Positions 1 through 14,814 are shown, counted from the first letter of the stretch. The stretch: 64,000 nt of DNA from Caenorhabditis remanei (GCF_010183535.1 NC_071332.1:434001-498000), one strand, 5' to 3'. A program made the numbers and translations. The notes: a model not told the origin generated them from the sequence alone.

Positions 1-2121
1 CGCAGGTAAGTCATCTGTTGTGTAACCGTATGCGGGAATATATATATATTAAGTAACATAACACCTCTTACTGTATCCTCTGTGTGGGGGATACTGTATA
101 CGGTATATACTGTCGGCGTCTCTCTGTCAACCCACACTATTACGTGTTTACCTAGAATCGGAAATGAATTGGATGCAAGTAAATAGAAAAGAGGAGCTTC
201 TTTCTTGGCGCCGCGCGGGATCTTCTCTATCTCACGAGTCGTTAGCCCCCAAGAATTTCGAAAAAGAGAAAAACGAATGCAATTAGCTACTGATTCACGG
301 GTTTTCCCTATTCCAGGATACTCGACAGCACCCACCTTCCCATTCGATCAATGTGCATACGGTAGCTATGATCCGTCGGCGGCATACTTTGCTTCAAATG
401 GAATTGCAGGTAACATTTTCTGGCCGCAAATCTATTAAAGTCTGTTTTATTCAAAATGTTTTTTTTTCAGGACCAATGTACACATTGCCACCAGCAGATC
501 CGTTTCAGCGTCAGGAGAATGATATGATCAATGGAAACGGAGCGAATGGGATCAAGGGAGATAAGAATGAGTGAGTGGGGGTAAAACTTATAAATTTTTG
601 GCAGAGCTCAAGGGCTCTGTGAGCAAATTCGGTCCGCCTAACAGTTGTAATATTTTTGAAGCCGCTCCGTATCAACTATACTTGCAAACCAAGCAGGCAC
701 ATAACTTTCTTAAAACGCAATGGTATGAGCTGAAAAATATACCAAAATGCAGATCTCGACGAGTTTTATGTCCGTGACATACTATCGGATAAAATAGAGC
801 TCGCCGAGATCTACATTTTGATATGTTTTTCAGCTCCTAACATTGCGTTTAATAATAGTTATGCGGCGGCCCAGCTCGCTAACACAGTAGTAGTCGCTAG
901 AAGTCGATACTCAGCGAATTCCAATGAGTGTGCAAATGAGCACGTGAATCACATGGCTTGTTAACCGTTCTGAAAATCCGTTTAGCTCAACTTCCAGGGA
1001 TTCCTTGAATAGTTTTTTAGCCATACGCTACGTAGCGGCCGTATACTGTACCTGTAAAATAAAATCTTTCAAGCTTGACCTTCTAGACTCTTCCAATAAT
1101 TGATGATTTTTCCAGCATCAAAGCAGAAGACGATGAAGAGATCATAGACGAAATGGACGAGGAGAATGACGAGGAGGACGATGGAACGGGAAAGCGAAAG
1201 AAACGAAAACGACGAGTCCTGTTCACAAAAGCACAGACATACGAGTTGGAGCGACGATTCAGGACACAAAAATATTTGAGTGCACCCGAAAGAGAGGCGT
1301 TGGCTATGCAGATCAGGTTGACACCGACTCAAGTGAAGATTTGGTTTCAGAATCATCGGTAAGTTTTCCACTAACTAGGGAAGGTTATGGATTCAGTTTG
1401 GAGTTATGGGACGTGACCTATATCATTGGAAAGCTGAGAAAACACTGATTCCAAATATATATTCAGTTTTTGCCCTCGAGGTATGGTATTCGAGAAAAAC
1501 AAGGTCAAATTTTGGACCGCTGAGAAATTCACCTTACAGACTTGTGAAAAGGTCCAAACGTTGACCTCGTTTTTCTCGAATACCAGGCCTCGTGGGCAAA
1601 AACTGAATATATATTTGGAATCAGCGTTTTCTCAGCTTTCCAAAGATATAGGTCACAATCTTTATATCCAAACTGACTCCATGACGTTCCCTGGTAAGCA
1701 TCATTTGTATTTTTGATCAAAAATCTTTTTATTTTAGGTACAAGACCAAGAAAAGTCATCAGGATAAACCAATCAACACATCTATCCTGTCAGCAATGCC
1801 AAACGCATTCTCAAGTCAATCAGCGACGACTACATTCCCCACAAGAGCGTGAGTATTTGGGACCCAAGACTTCGCTTCCTTCTATTCTAAACTGTAACAA
1901 TTTCCAGAATGCCTATCCCTATGCTGGTCCGCGGTGGTGATTCCTCTGCCCGTTCCTCCGACATCGCCTCCTCATCACCCTACACAGTGGCATTCGGAAG
2001 TACAAATTCTGGCTACCTGCCGACGCCTTCTGCCTACCTTCCAACCACTTCCGGGTATTTCTCAAATGGACCCGCCAACGCCTCCTCCTACATGACCAAC
2101 ACTCAGTGGTGGCCCTCGTAA
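1..2121 (+). CDS. ceh-22: CEH-22, NK-2 class homeodomain transcription factor (5' part outside window)
   Basis: Exons: 1-5 (tail of an exon), 317-409, 471-570, 1116-1358, 1738-1848 and 1908-2121 with TAA at 2119-2121. All junctions are GT-AG and keep frame, giving 254 codons in the window. The protein has a YST..F-rich N-terminal part, an acidic stretch ([11 protein letters not shown]), a basic run (KRKKRKRR) and a homeodomain whose third helix reads [13 protein letters not shown]. Tyr at homeodomain position 54 is the NK-2 class signature. An intron splits the QNHR Arg codon. The tail is Ser/Thr/Tyr-rich and ends in QWWPS, as I recall for C. elegans CEH-22. That protein is a nuclear pharyngeal-muscle transcription factor related to tinman/Nkx2-5; this role is family knowledge. 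The closeness to CEH-22 and the gsp-1 neighbour make orthology very likely. The start codon lies left of the window. Confidence 0.96.
698..870. repeat. Short inverted-repeat element inside a ceh-22 intron
   Basis: Two imperfect arms (about 705-775 and 783-868) fold on each other. Both carry CATTGCGTTT, AGCTGAAAAA and GAGATCT.CATTTT blocks. A related longer copy with the same arm sequences sits at about 40181-40405. The intron (571-1115) holds nothing coding that I can see. It looks like a small non-autonomous palindromic element. Confidence 0.7.
1376..1696. mobile_element. Palindromic MITE-like element in a ceh-22 intron (copy 1 of 2)
   Basis: The left arm begins near TAGGGAAGGTTATGGATTC and the right arm is its approximate reverse complement, ending near CTCCATGACGTTCCCT. 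Shared inner blocks include TCATTGGAAAGCTGAGAAAA, CCAAATATATATTCAG and TCGAGAAAAACAAGGTCAA. It fills most of the intron 1359-1737. A second member lies in intron 1 of gsp-1 (11819-12201). There is no ORF, so it is a non-autonomous fold-back element. Confidence 0.8.
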
Positions 2122-2304
2122 TTTTTGGAAAAGAAAACTTTTGTGAATAACATGTCGATTCCCTTCAATTGCTCAATTATACCCTCATATTCAATAATTT
2201 TTCCGAGCTGTGATCTACAAAACAATATTATAACAAATCAGTTCGGACTACCGGTTTTTCATTTCCTCAAAGATTATAAAGTATCAGTTATCTTATTATA
2301 TGAA

Positions 2305-2310
2305 AATAAA
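2305..2310 (+). terminator. Probable ceh-22 polyadenylation signal (AATAAA)
   Basis: An exact AATAAA lies 184 bases after the ceh-22 stop, followed by a T- then A-rich stretch (2311-2330). The spacing suits a worm 3' UTR of about 200 bases. No other AATAAA is seen between the stop and this point. Confidence 0.65.
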
Positions 2311-2330
2311 AACTTTTTGATTAAAAAAAA

Positions 2331-2566
2331 CTGTCTAGCGCTGTCTCCGATGCAGCTGAAAATGTACCCCGGTGATTCACAAGCTTTCCAGCTGCCAAAA
2401 ATATTGTTATGTCATAAAATCAGAATTGGGTCTTCGTCATGTCATTTTATTTATTGTTCTGTTTTAATACCTACTAATAGGTTAGGATTATGGCCGTTCC
2501 AAAAAATAGGGGGGTAACCTTTGTCGTCGTCAGATAAGCCTAGAGAAGCCTTGACCATGGTGTATT
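2331..2566. other. Short intergenic spacer
   Basis: The space between the ceh-22 3' end and the large fold-back element. I see no exon, RNA gene or clear regulatory site in it. Confidence 0.5.
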
Positions 2567-2568
2567 TA

Positions 2569-4516
2569 AGACGCACTCTCAGAGTCGATCGAGCATCGAT
2601 CAACAGACCATGTTCACCCGAAAAAAGTTGACCATCTCCGATTTGTCCGTCCTTTTGATCAAAGACACTATCAAGTGTTCTCAGCAAATTGGGGTACTTT
2701 TTGGCCGGGTCCGTCACCTAGGTACATAGAAAAATCAAAAAATCGATATTTTTCGAAAATTTTTCCTGAAGTAGTTGGCTATGAAATCTCAACGGGAAGT
2801 TAATGTAGACACTATTTTAAGTATTTTTTGTGTTCAGAAAAAAATTCCAGCTCAACACCTTCACAGTGAAATTTTTGAAAATTCATGAATTTTTCGGGTT
2901 TTTTTCATGAAATCGTTTTTATCTCGGCAGGGACACGAGAAGACAGCGTTTTTTATTTAAAATTCGGAATTTACATAAAATTTTGTATTGGAAACATGTT
3001 GTCCCTACTTGTAACTCTAGACCCTAAGAACGGTTTTTTGGGGAAGTATGAGAAAAACTGCGATTTCAGTTTTCGAGCCCTTCCGGTAAATCATTTTTGA
3101 CGTTTCAAAACAATGGTTTTTTGAATTTTTTTATTTTGTCAGTTCATTTTTTTCATTCCCAACACGATTTTCGATCATACCACAAAAAAAATATTCGAAA
3201 AAATTGAGTTTTTCGAATTTTTGAAGTTTTTTTCTGAATTGAATGATTTGAACTGAAATATTAAGGATAGCATTATAAAATTGAAAGAGTATGACTGGAA
3301 CATAGTTTAACTTTATAATACAATTGATTTCCATCATCGGACCACCTGTTACTTACAATTTCAGGATGAAATTCGGCGAAATGTTCAACTTGAAAGTTGA
3401 GGAAAAGGTACTTTATGCTTGCATTGCTATTTGACAGAGGAATGTGTTGAATATGACAGGATATGAGAGAAAATTACAAAAACAGATTGATATAGCACGA
3501 TTTTCAAACAAATGATTGAGAAAATGAGGCTCATAGTCTTCAGTTGTCTGACCTTTTTGTCGAAGTCAGAAAAGTTTTTTTTGTCTTTTTTTGAAAATCT
3601 TGTTATATTAGTCAATTTTTGTAGTTTTCTTACGTTTTCTGTCATATTCAACACATTCCTCTGTCAAATAGCGATGCAAGTATAAAATACTTTTTCCTCA
3701 ACTTTCAAGTTGAACATTTCGCCGAATTTCATCCTGAAATTGTAAGTAACAGGTGGTCCGATGATGGAAATCAATTGTATTATAAAGTTAAACTATGTTC
3801 CAGTCATACTCTTTCAATTTTATAATGCTATCCTTAATATTTCAGTTCAAATCATTCAATTCAGAAAAAAACTTCAAAAATTCGAAAAACTCAATTTTAT
3901 CGAATATTTTTTGTGGTATGATCGAAAATCGTGTTGGGAATGAAAAAAATGAACTGACAAAATAAAAAAATTTAAAAAACCATTGTTTTGAAACGTCAAA
4001 AATGATTTACCGGAAGGGCTCGAAAATTGAAATGGCAGTTTTTCTCATACTTCCCCAAAAAACCGTTCTTAGGGTCTAGAGTTACAAGTAGGGACAACAT
4101 GTTTCCGATACCAAATATCATGTAGATTCCGAATTTTGAATAAAAAACGCTGTCTTCTCGTGTCACTGCCGAGATAAAAACGATTTCATGAAAAAAACCC
4201 GAAAAATTCATGAATTTTCAAAAATTTCACTGTGAAGGTGTTGAGCTGGAATTTTCATTTGAACTCAAAAAATACTTAAAATAGTGTCTACATTAACTTC
4301 CCGTTGAGATTTCATAGCTAACTACTTCAGGAAAAATTTTCGAAAAATATCGACTTTTTGATTTTTCTATGTACCTAGGTGACGGACCCGCCCAAAAAGT
4401 ACCCCAATTTGCTGAAAACACTTGATACTATCTTTGATCAAAAGGACGGACAAATCGGAGATGGTCAACTTTTTTCGGGTGAACATGGGTGATCGAACGA
4501 GTCAGAGAGTGCGTCT
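2569..4516. mobile_element. Large fold-back element, ~0.9 kb near-identical inverted arms
   Basis: The ends read AGACGCACTCTC and GAGAGTGCGTCT. The sequence from about 2569 to 3460 recurs as its reverse complement at about 3640-4516, with scattered mismatches, around a loop of about 180 bases. Each end is bordered by TTAA, which fits a TA target duplication (Tc/mariner type) or TTAA (piggyBac type); the sequence does not decide between them. The small ORFs in the arms are mirror images of each other and show no transposase motif, so it appears non-autonomous. It sits about 240 bases past the ceh-22 polyadenylation signal. Confidence 0.88.
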
Positions 4517-5319
4517 TAAAACTCAAGTTTGGATATAAATGCATTGTTTTCCGAAATTTAAGCAGGCGCTTTATTATTTGATTTTGTAAGGAAGGCTTCA
4601 CGCAGAGGACTAAAACGAAACGATGTATGCGCGCTCTACTGTATGAACTGTTTTCATTCCAGCATCATTTTTCACGCAGTTTAAAAAGCGCGCCCCCGAC
4701 ACGTCAACCTAATAGATTCCTGACCACATCACAAAACATCAGAAAATCAACTTTTTCGACATTTCCTCTTCCTTGTCAGTGATAAGACATGTTGCTCATC
4801 ACCACACTGGCTAGCCATCTCCTATTGTTTTCTATCTGATGAGATAAGAAGAAAAAGAGAAAAGGACCACAAAACATTGTACCCTTTGATCACCTAGAGG
4901 TCCGTCAATTGTGGGGGTCTCACCCTTTTCCCGCTTTCCGCACTTTTCTTCCATTCTTTGGTCCCAACGAGTTTGGTGCTTGGCCGTGCTCCTTTTTCGA
5001 AAATTGCCACCAATTTTCTACAGTTTTGAGTGAGCAAGAAAAAGGGAAATGTAAATTGGGTGTCACTTTCACCATGCTTTACATTTACAGAAAGAATTTT
5101 TTGCAAAAAGAGAAGTGTCGAATATCCGAGGAATGCTTATGTTAGGTGTTAGGCTCCTGTGCAAAATCAGCACGAGATCAAAAGCGTGGGAACAGAAATA
5201 GCGGACTGAATGACAAAACAAGAAGATTATAAATGAATTTAGGGAAAGACAGTTAGTGCGTGGGAATATGGAACAAATATTTATCAATATTTTGAGACTT
5301 TGAGAGTATACTCATTGTG

Positions 5320-5480
5320 TACATCAAATCTAGAGCTTTATTTTTGTAGTAGACAACTTTTTGATATCTTTTCTAGGTTTTGAGATTTGCGCCTTTAAAA
5401 AAGCACCACTCAGCAGGGAGCGGGAGAGAGACGCAGAGCACGAGAGTGCCTGACTTCTCTGCGTCTCTAGACACTCCCAA
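5320..5480. repeat. Dispersed hairpin repeat, GAGACGCAGAG family
   Basis: A flank resembling TTTTTGTAGTAGACAACTTT leads to GGGAGAGAGACGCAGAG and, after a short spacer, its mirror TTCTCTGCGTCTCT. The same layout recurs near 19735-19995, 28555-28855, 33230-33490, 35985-36130 and 43321-43505. Confidence 0.75.
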
Positions 5481-6121
5481 ATTTGGTGAACTTTTCCCTA
5501 ATATTCGACTTTTTCTCAACTGAAATTTTGGAGATCTAGGTTTCATCTCCCTATGTTCAACATATCTTTTCCTCAACTGTCTCTTCCTTAACACCCAAGA
5601 AATGTCTTCTTTGCAAAGAAGGTCTTCTCGTTCCCATTCTTTCTCCGTTTTCGGAAAAGAAAACCCAAACTTTTTTTTCGGTTTTTCTTCTTCTTCGTCC
5701 TCTTCTCGAATCAATGCCTTCTTCTTCTTCCCACAGCAGTTTTTCGTTTTCTCATGTTTTTTTCTTCCTCTTCTTCTCCTCCTCTCAACACCTGCGCCTC
5801 TTCCCTTCTCTCTCTCTCTTTCTGGCACAAAAGATCCCCTTTTGCTCCGAGAGCCCTTCTCCACCCGCCTCTTCTTCTTTTTCTTCTCAAACCACTACGT
5901 ACTCAGCTATTGAGAGCATACACATGAAGAAACAGCGCCAGTGTATTCAGTAGAAGAGAGCAATGACGACGACGTCATTTTTGAGACGAAGTAGAAGAAG
6001 ATTTCCTTCAGATTCCTTCTTTTTCTCTTTTTAAACATGTTTTTTTGTTTCTCAGTGACATGTTTTTGCTCATGTTGTTAATGATGTTCCAGTTGTTTTA
6101 GAGAATTCCACAAATACCAGC

Positions 6122-6455
6122 TGCAAGTGCGCTCCACTACAATTTTTACTCCGTCATCGAGACGATTAGCTTGGAATTCTTAGAGCTCAGTGGAGCACAT
6201 TTACATCACGCAAAATCTTGGAGTATTTTTCGATAATGTTCCAAATTTTAATCGAAAAATCGCGCTTTTTTCAAATAAAAATTGACATTTTTGAACGTCA
6301 ACGGCAATGCAAGTGCGCCCCATCTCATTTCTTGTCAAAACTTCAGACTCAATTTCCGTGAATGCGGTAGAGCGAAATTGCACACCAAACGATTTATTTC
6401 ATTTCTCTTTTTTAATTTTGACTATTGTGATAGTCCGGTGGAGCGCACTTGCACC
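6122..6455. repeat. Cluster of the GGTRGAGCGCACTTGCA motif
   Basis: Five matches lie within 335 bases: 6122-6137 (-), 6190-6205 (+), 6309-6324 (-), 6366-6383 (+) and 6437-6455 (+). The best is GGTGGAGCGCACTTGCACC. Orientation is mixed and spacing irregular, so this is a dispersed motif rather than a tandem repeat. It recurs through the intergenic DNA of the window. Confidence 0.7.
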
Positions 6456-6904
6456 GTGCAACACCAATTTAAATAAACTTCCCTGTGAATAACAAACATC
6501 TTCAATTTTCCCCCGAGGGAAATGACACCGCCCATTCTGAAAATATGCGCGGCTCCCTCCCCAATTTTCAGAACTCCTTTCTCGCCTTCCTTCTAGACAT
6601 GCTTTCAGACAGCATAACTTCCTGTTTTTTCTCCAAATGGGGGTGGATTGTCCCTGTCCCCCGGTTTCAGTCTCTCCCACTCATTATTTCGAGAAGAACA
6701 GAACAAAAAACATGAGGTGAGGGAATGAGAGGTATCCGATTTCATGTATGTACCCCATTGAATGAACAATGTTAGACACCAGACAACTCTTATTTGGTTA
6801 CCAGGAAATTGTTTGACGTTTTTTCTAGGTAAGGCAGTCACAATCAGAAAATGTGCTCTCTTGATAAAAGGAGGAGGGCGCAAAAAGACCAATTTAGTGG
6901 CTGT

Positions 6905-7340
6905 CAACTTTGAAAGCGCGTATCTCAAATCCTAGGAGAGATATAAAAAAGTAGTCAATTACAAAAATGTAAAGCTAATTTTGTTCTACATATAAATGTT
7001 AAAATTATCAAAATTAAAACAGTTTTTCATGCTGTTACGGCCTTTCAAACTTTGGTAATTTTTAGCGGTCACAGACTGTCTTTGAAGGAGTATATCTCAA
7101 AAACTTGAACAACTGAAAAAAATATAACTACAAAAATGTAGCTCTAGATTTCATCTACGCAAACATTTTTAATTTTGTTTTTAAAAAATTTATGTTTTCA
7201 TACTTTCACGGGCTCTCAAAACTACACCTAGTTTGGCACTCCCCCAATGTCGACCCTACCTTTAAAACCTGGTATCTCAAAATCTAAGAGAGATATGAAA
7301 AAGGTGTCAACTACAAAAATGTAGCTCTAAACTTTTTCTA
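6905..7340 (+). repeat. Three tandem half-copies of the CAACTACAAAAATG repeat
   Basis: Copies begin near 6908, 7080 and 7258. Each reads roughly from a CTTTGAAGG-like start, through TATCTCAAAA and GAGATAT, to AACTACAAAAATGTAGCTC and a TTTCTAC end. The unit spacing is about 175 bases. It is one arm of the dispersed hairpin family whose two-armed forms are seen at 19735 and 28555. Confidence 0.7.
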
Positions 7341-7345
7341 CAACA

Positions 7346-7765
7346 TACCGTAAAAACTGTAATAGAAGCGCCCCTTTATTAGAGGCGCCCCTCTAATAGA
7401 GGCGCACCCAGAAAGGCGCTTTGAATAATAGTGGCGCACCCTCTAATAGAGGCGCCCCCTTAATATACATGAAATAATTTTTCTGGATTTCAATCATTAT
7501 TTTTCGAAGTTCATGAAAAAAAAACAAAATAAAACCCTTTTTTCGTTCGAAGTACTGCAAATTATCGTGTATTCGTGTAATTTTGTCAGTGAAAATCTTG
7601 ATTTGGTTGAAAATTAATGACTTGAGAGCTCGAAAAATAGCCAAACGGAGAGGATGAATAATAGAGGCGCACCCTCTATTAGAGGCGCCCCTGTAATAGA
7701 GGCGCACTTTCGAAAGGGGGTTGAAAAATAGAGGCGCATGCGCCTATATTACAGTTTTTACGGTA
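7346..7765. mobile_element. Hairpin element made of TAATAGAGGCGC units
   Basis: The terminal inverted repeats read TACCGTAAAAACTGTAATA and TATTACAGTTTTTACGGTA. Inside each end are several near copies of TAATAGAGGCGCC in both orientations (7372-7465 and 7658-7742) around a unique AT-rich centre. Flanking TA at both ends fits a TA-target DNA element. It is inserted directly after the third tandem half-repeat, so it is younger than that repeat. No ORF. Confidence 0.85.
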
Positions 7766-7766
7766 T

Positions 7767-8439
7767 CCAAAATCTGCGCGTGTCGGGTGAAACATGACTG
7801 CGTGGTAGAGTGGGTTACGGTAGTCAGTGATCTCCCAATCTCCCAAGCGGTATGGTACGAAAATCATCACCAGTTAGACTCCAGTTTTATAGATTGGTTT
7901 TGTACGTATAATGGGCTCCCCTGATTTCTAAAAATTGCGAAAAAGTCCAATAGAGCGCACTTGCAACCTTAGCTCTTTGACCTATTCGTCTAACGTTCGA
8001 AAAAGAACTAGCTGTCTTTCAACATTGAAATCGAAACACTTTGTAACTGATACTTCCTTTTCTTCCTCTCGTTGCTCTTGATCTTTTATCCATCCGTGCA
8101 CAAAGCACACTATTTTTCTTTTCTTTTCTTAGCCCTCAAACCATTTTGTATTCTGGTGTCTTCTAGAAGTGTGAAACAAAAGTAAGGCTTATTAGGTATT
8201 CTCCATATTGTACTCTCTTCTTCTGTTTCCACTGTTTCCATCCGTCCTGGTCATCTGAAGGAATGAGAATATCGAAATAAGAACGGCGGTCTTCTTCTTC
8301 TTCCTCCCACCCATTTTGTCGTAATTCGATTAGAAGGGAGTGGTCGGAGACATTCCGAATCATTGTTCTGCGAGGAATTCATTTGATTTGACCTATCCAT
8401 TCACTGTTTGATATGCAAAAAAAAAACAAAAAATGGCTG
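7767..8439. other. Intergenic spacer with one GAGCGC motif
   Basis: I see no gene. One clean match to the dispersed motif, TAGAGCGCACTTGCAAC, lies at 7951-7967. The rest is T/C-rich. Confidence 0.5.
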
Positions 8440-8513
8440 TGTCGGGGCGAAGAATCGAACCCCGGTTGTTCGGCGCGAGAGGCAAAAGCGTAACCACCTG
8501 GACCACCAGTGAC
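8440..8513 (-). pseudogene. Degenerate tRNA-Glu(CTC)-like sequence
   Basis: Read on the minus strand this is 74 bases with an A-box-like GTCCAGGTGGTTA, a strong B box GGTTCGATTC, a T stem CGGGG/CTTCG fully paired with G-U pairs, and an anticodon stem TTTGC/GCCGA with one mismatch. The loop CTCTCGC has U33 and a purine at 37, giving anticodon CTC (Glu). The acceptor is damaged: GTC pairs with GAC but the middle three positions do not pair, and the D stem is poor. It could be a decayed tRNA or a tRNA-derived repeat. A run of T downstream is not obvious. Confidence 0.55.
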
Positions 8514-11500
8514 ATTTGCATGACGGGGCAAGAGATAATATAGAAACCTTTTGCAGCGTGGAGCTTTTGGGATACGGTGCACTAAAATTTTGAAGAATTT
8601 TTCTACTTTTTTTTGTTAAAATTCTGAAATTCCTTCTTGAACACAAAAATTCTTCAATTTTCTTCTCCACCCATGTCATCTTCTTCCTTTTTCCTTTACC
8701 CCCGTCCTCTCTCTGGAAAACTTTTCTTGTGTTTAGTCAACAACTTTTTTCTTCTGCTTCTTCTTCTTCTGCGCGATTCAATAAATTGAATTCGAGCCCC
8801 TCATCTTCTCGACGTGCCGCGAGAGGAGTTGCCCCCCTCTACTTCTCTTTTTCATTTCCTCCTTCCTTCGTAGCCTTCTTTTTTGCTACATTCGCATGTA
8901 AATCAGCAAGAGTATGAAGTATAAATTATATTTGATAAGAAATCACTTTTATTTTATGTTGATTGCTTAGAAATTCCCGGTTAAACCACATAAATTTAAA
9001 ATTTTATTCATTTTTTCCAAAAAAGGAAGGAAAGAGTACGGTGGTTTTTTGTGTGCATTATTGCGTCTACCTGTGCGCGGTGTTTGCGGACAGTGCAATT
9101 TATTTTTTTCGCCTCCCATAATTTGAATTTCGCTCGCTGGTTTTTTGAGTTCAGATCTGAAATTTATGCTATTTTTCTACAATTTTTTCAGTAAAATTGA
9201 AAAAATCAAATTTATAAGGAAAAATTACGTAAATTGTTATGATATTTTCATAGAAAAGCAATAGAAAAGCAATAGAAAAATCAGTGAATAGGCAGCAAAT
9301 TGTTCTATAACCAATTCTTTCGAATATGCGATTAGTCAGCATAGAAATGGAGTTATGAAATTTAATTCGTTCCCATAAAATGGAAAATTGGCAGCTGATA
9401 ACCTGATAAGGCAGAATCGAATAAAATGTATTTTTTCTCCATTATAAAATAATGATTTTATATAAAAATCAGCAGAAATTCTATTCGTTTTTTAATATTC
9501 CGTTCGAAAAAAGTCTCTGTCGGAGATCTCTCTCCTACCACACAAGAAGTGTTTGCCCATTCTTTTTCTCAATCTTGTCTTTCGAAACTTTCTTCTCTCT
9601 CTCTGCTTCTATGTGTGCGTCTGTGTGTAAATCAAATACTTGTACATCTCGTTTCGCCGTTTGTTCTAGTGAGCACCTCTAGTCGTTTTTTTTTCCTCTA
9701 TATTGTTGTTTTCTCTCTTTTTTCTCACTCCGCGAGACGTTCTCTGATAATAAAAGAGAGAAAGAGATAAGGAAAACGTTTTCGAATCGAATTAAACGCC
9801 TTCTCTGATTTCGTGACGTCATACCATCCTGTCAGTACTGTGGTACTAAAAACGCACGTGCCACATACCACACATTGGGAAAGGAAAGGAAAACGCGGGC
9901 CGATGGGGGGGGGGGGGGGGGGGAGGGGGCAATAACAACAACGCAAATTGTTTCGGCGAAAGAAGGAAGCGACAGTGCGCGTCGAGTTATATCGATCAAT
10001 ACGACGGTTGGCTAGGAGAGAGAGAGAGAGAGGATCGGCGCGCGTTCGCTCTCTCTCTTTCTCGCTCCACTCCTCGTACACTCACACAGGCACATACACA
10101 TGCGTCGTCACTTTTCGCTCCTCTTTTTATACACGCGGCATTTTCATCTCCCTTCTCCATCCCATTGCCACTGTCGATCTCATTTCTCTCCACGGATTGA
10201 TGAACCCCTCCTCCACCTCCTTGACTACAACCACATGTTTCTTTCCTCCTGGAGATTTTTGAAAGCTTCTGTTTTCTATTTCTCTCTGATATCTTCTTCT
10301 TGCCGTCGGCGCTGGTGGTGTAATGTTATCCGCCTGCTGTGACGACGGCGGTGTCGTGTTTATGACATGTTCCCTCTCCATCTCTATCCAACCGGGGTCG
10401 TTGATAACGACGGTGGGGAACGGGCATCGTCGTGGTCGTCGTCACCGTTTTCCATGAAACTATATAGGTGTATAACACGAAAGGTGTCTGGAGAATCGAT
10501 GAGTCATGTGATAAAAATTGGGAGACCCAGACACGGTGAATATGGTCTCACTTTGTGCTCCTTCTCTCAATTTTGTTGTCCTTTGCTACCAGAGAGAGAG
10601 TACATGGCGTCTCTCTTAGTACATCAACAAACTTTTTTCCTTTCTTTCGCATCTGTTAGTTGCTCCTCGTTTTCAACATTTTCTTCTGCCAATAGACGCT
10701 TTTAGAACATTTTTTCTGTGTTTTACTTTGAAAAATTGTGAAAAACACTAAATTTATGTTTCAATCTCTCTTTCCCTCTGCCAAACTCCCTGATTTGCAT
10801 AGCAACGAGTCCTCCCTCTATTTTAAGTTTATTCTACTTTTTTGCATATTGATTTTCTCTTTTCTGACCGCTAGATAGGGGTTTTTATCGGCATTGAAAC
10901 GTGATTTCTGAAATTTTTGTTTTAAAATTCGTACAGCTCATTGAAATTTGCTGATTTTAAGCCAAATTAGGAAATATCTGTATAGAAATGACATTTTTAT
11001 CGAGAAAAAATTCTTCTGAAATTGAAAGAGCTGAATTTCCATTATTTTTTCAATAGAATCGCTGTAGTTTTGGCATTTCTTGAGCATGAATGTCGTTTTA
11101 AGGTTTTTAATCATGATTTCTGAAATTTTTGTTTGAAAATTCGTACAGCTCATTAAAATTTGCGGATTGTTAAGCCAAATTCTAATGAGTTTTGGCTAAA
11201 ATACCTGGAAATTGAAAAGATTCGTATAGAAATGACTTTTTTATCGAAATATGTCGAACGTTGGGATAGGAAAATCTAATCTTGAATTCCATCAATTGAA
11301 AAATTCTCCAGAATTAATACGATCCGTTGAATTCAATATTAACTCGCGAGAAATTACATTAACTCACATTTCTGACTTCAAAAACGCAGAGAACACAGTC
11401 TTCCAGCTATGTAATTTATATAATTAATCAGATCCATCCCAAATGTTCTCTTCTGATTTCCGTCTTTCTCAGAAGTTATGATTCGATTCTCATCACTTCC

Positions 11501-11610
11501 TTTCCTCTTTCCGCTCCAAGAGTTATGCCTATTTTTCTTTACTTTTATATCACCAAATTCCCACGTTTTTGCAATTCTCACGCCAACGCTATCCTATCAA
11601 CTATAACTAT
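8514..11610. other. Intergenic region upstream of gsp-1
   Basis: No gene is supportable. The stretch is rich in TCTC/TTCT tracts (9540-9770, 10040-10400). It carries a run of 19 G at 9905-9923 and two related AT-rich segments at about 10905-11030 and 11115-11250, both with TGAAATTTTTGTTT, AAATTCGTACAGCTCATT and TATAGAAATGAC. The promoter of gsp-1 presumably lies within the last kilobase, but I cannot point to a specific site. Confidence 0.5.
9905..9923 (+). repeat. Run of 19 G residues
   Basis: An uninterrupted G tract followed by A and five more G. Tracts of this kind can form G-quadruplexes. In C. elegans their stability depends on the DOG-1 helicase (established knowledge). Confidence 0.9.
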
Positions 11611-11626
11611 TTTTTCTTTGTTTCAG
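11611..11626 (+). promoter_or_regulatory. 3' splice or SL trans-splice acceptor upstream of gsp-1
   Basis: The stretch TTTTTCTTTGTTTCAG ends at 11626, 124 bases before the gsp-1 ATG. No in-frame coding sequence precedes it, so it is probably a spliced-leader acceptor, or the acceptor of a 5' UTR intron. Confidence 0.5.
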
Positions 11627-11750
11627 CCACAATATCAGTTGTTGGCTAAAAGAGAGAGACTTCCAGTCAGCACACACTCTCACTCGGCCATCCATCAAAA
11701 AGAAGTGACCAATAGAAAGAAATCCGCTGCAGCAGCTGCAAAAACAAAAA

Positions 11751-14814
<3,064 letters not shown>

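Larger units (their letters stand above)
4519..6905. other. Intergenic region between ceh-22 and gsp-1, first part
   Basis: No coding exon is supportable. It contains a GATA-type site near 4781 (GTGATAAG) and another near 4843 (GAGATAAG), a T/C-rich tract with many TTCTTC runs at 5590-5890 that creates long spurious ORFs on both strands, and the repeats listed separately at 5320-5480 and 6122-6455. Confidence 0.5.

Noticed and set aside
1069..1371. A 100-codon minus-strand ORF
   Set aside because: It is antisense to the ceh-22 homeodomain exon and has no independent support.
5373..5864. A 163-codon minus-strand ORF rich in Arg, Glu and Lys
   Set aside because: It is the translation of a TTCTTC/TCTC tract, includes part of a hairpin repeat, and has no splice or domain support.
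7372..7742. Possible CRISPR-like repeat array
   Set aside because: The units are in both orientations within a hairpin, spacing is not constant, and the host is a nematode.
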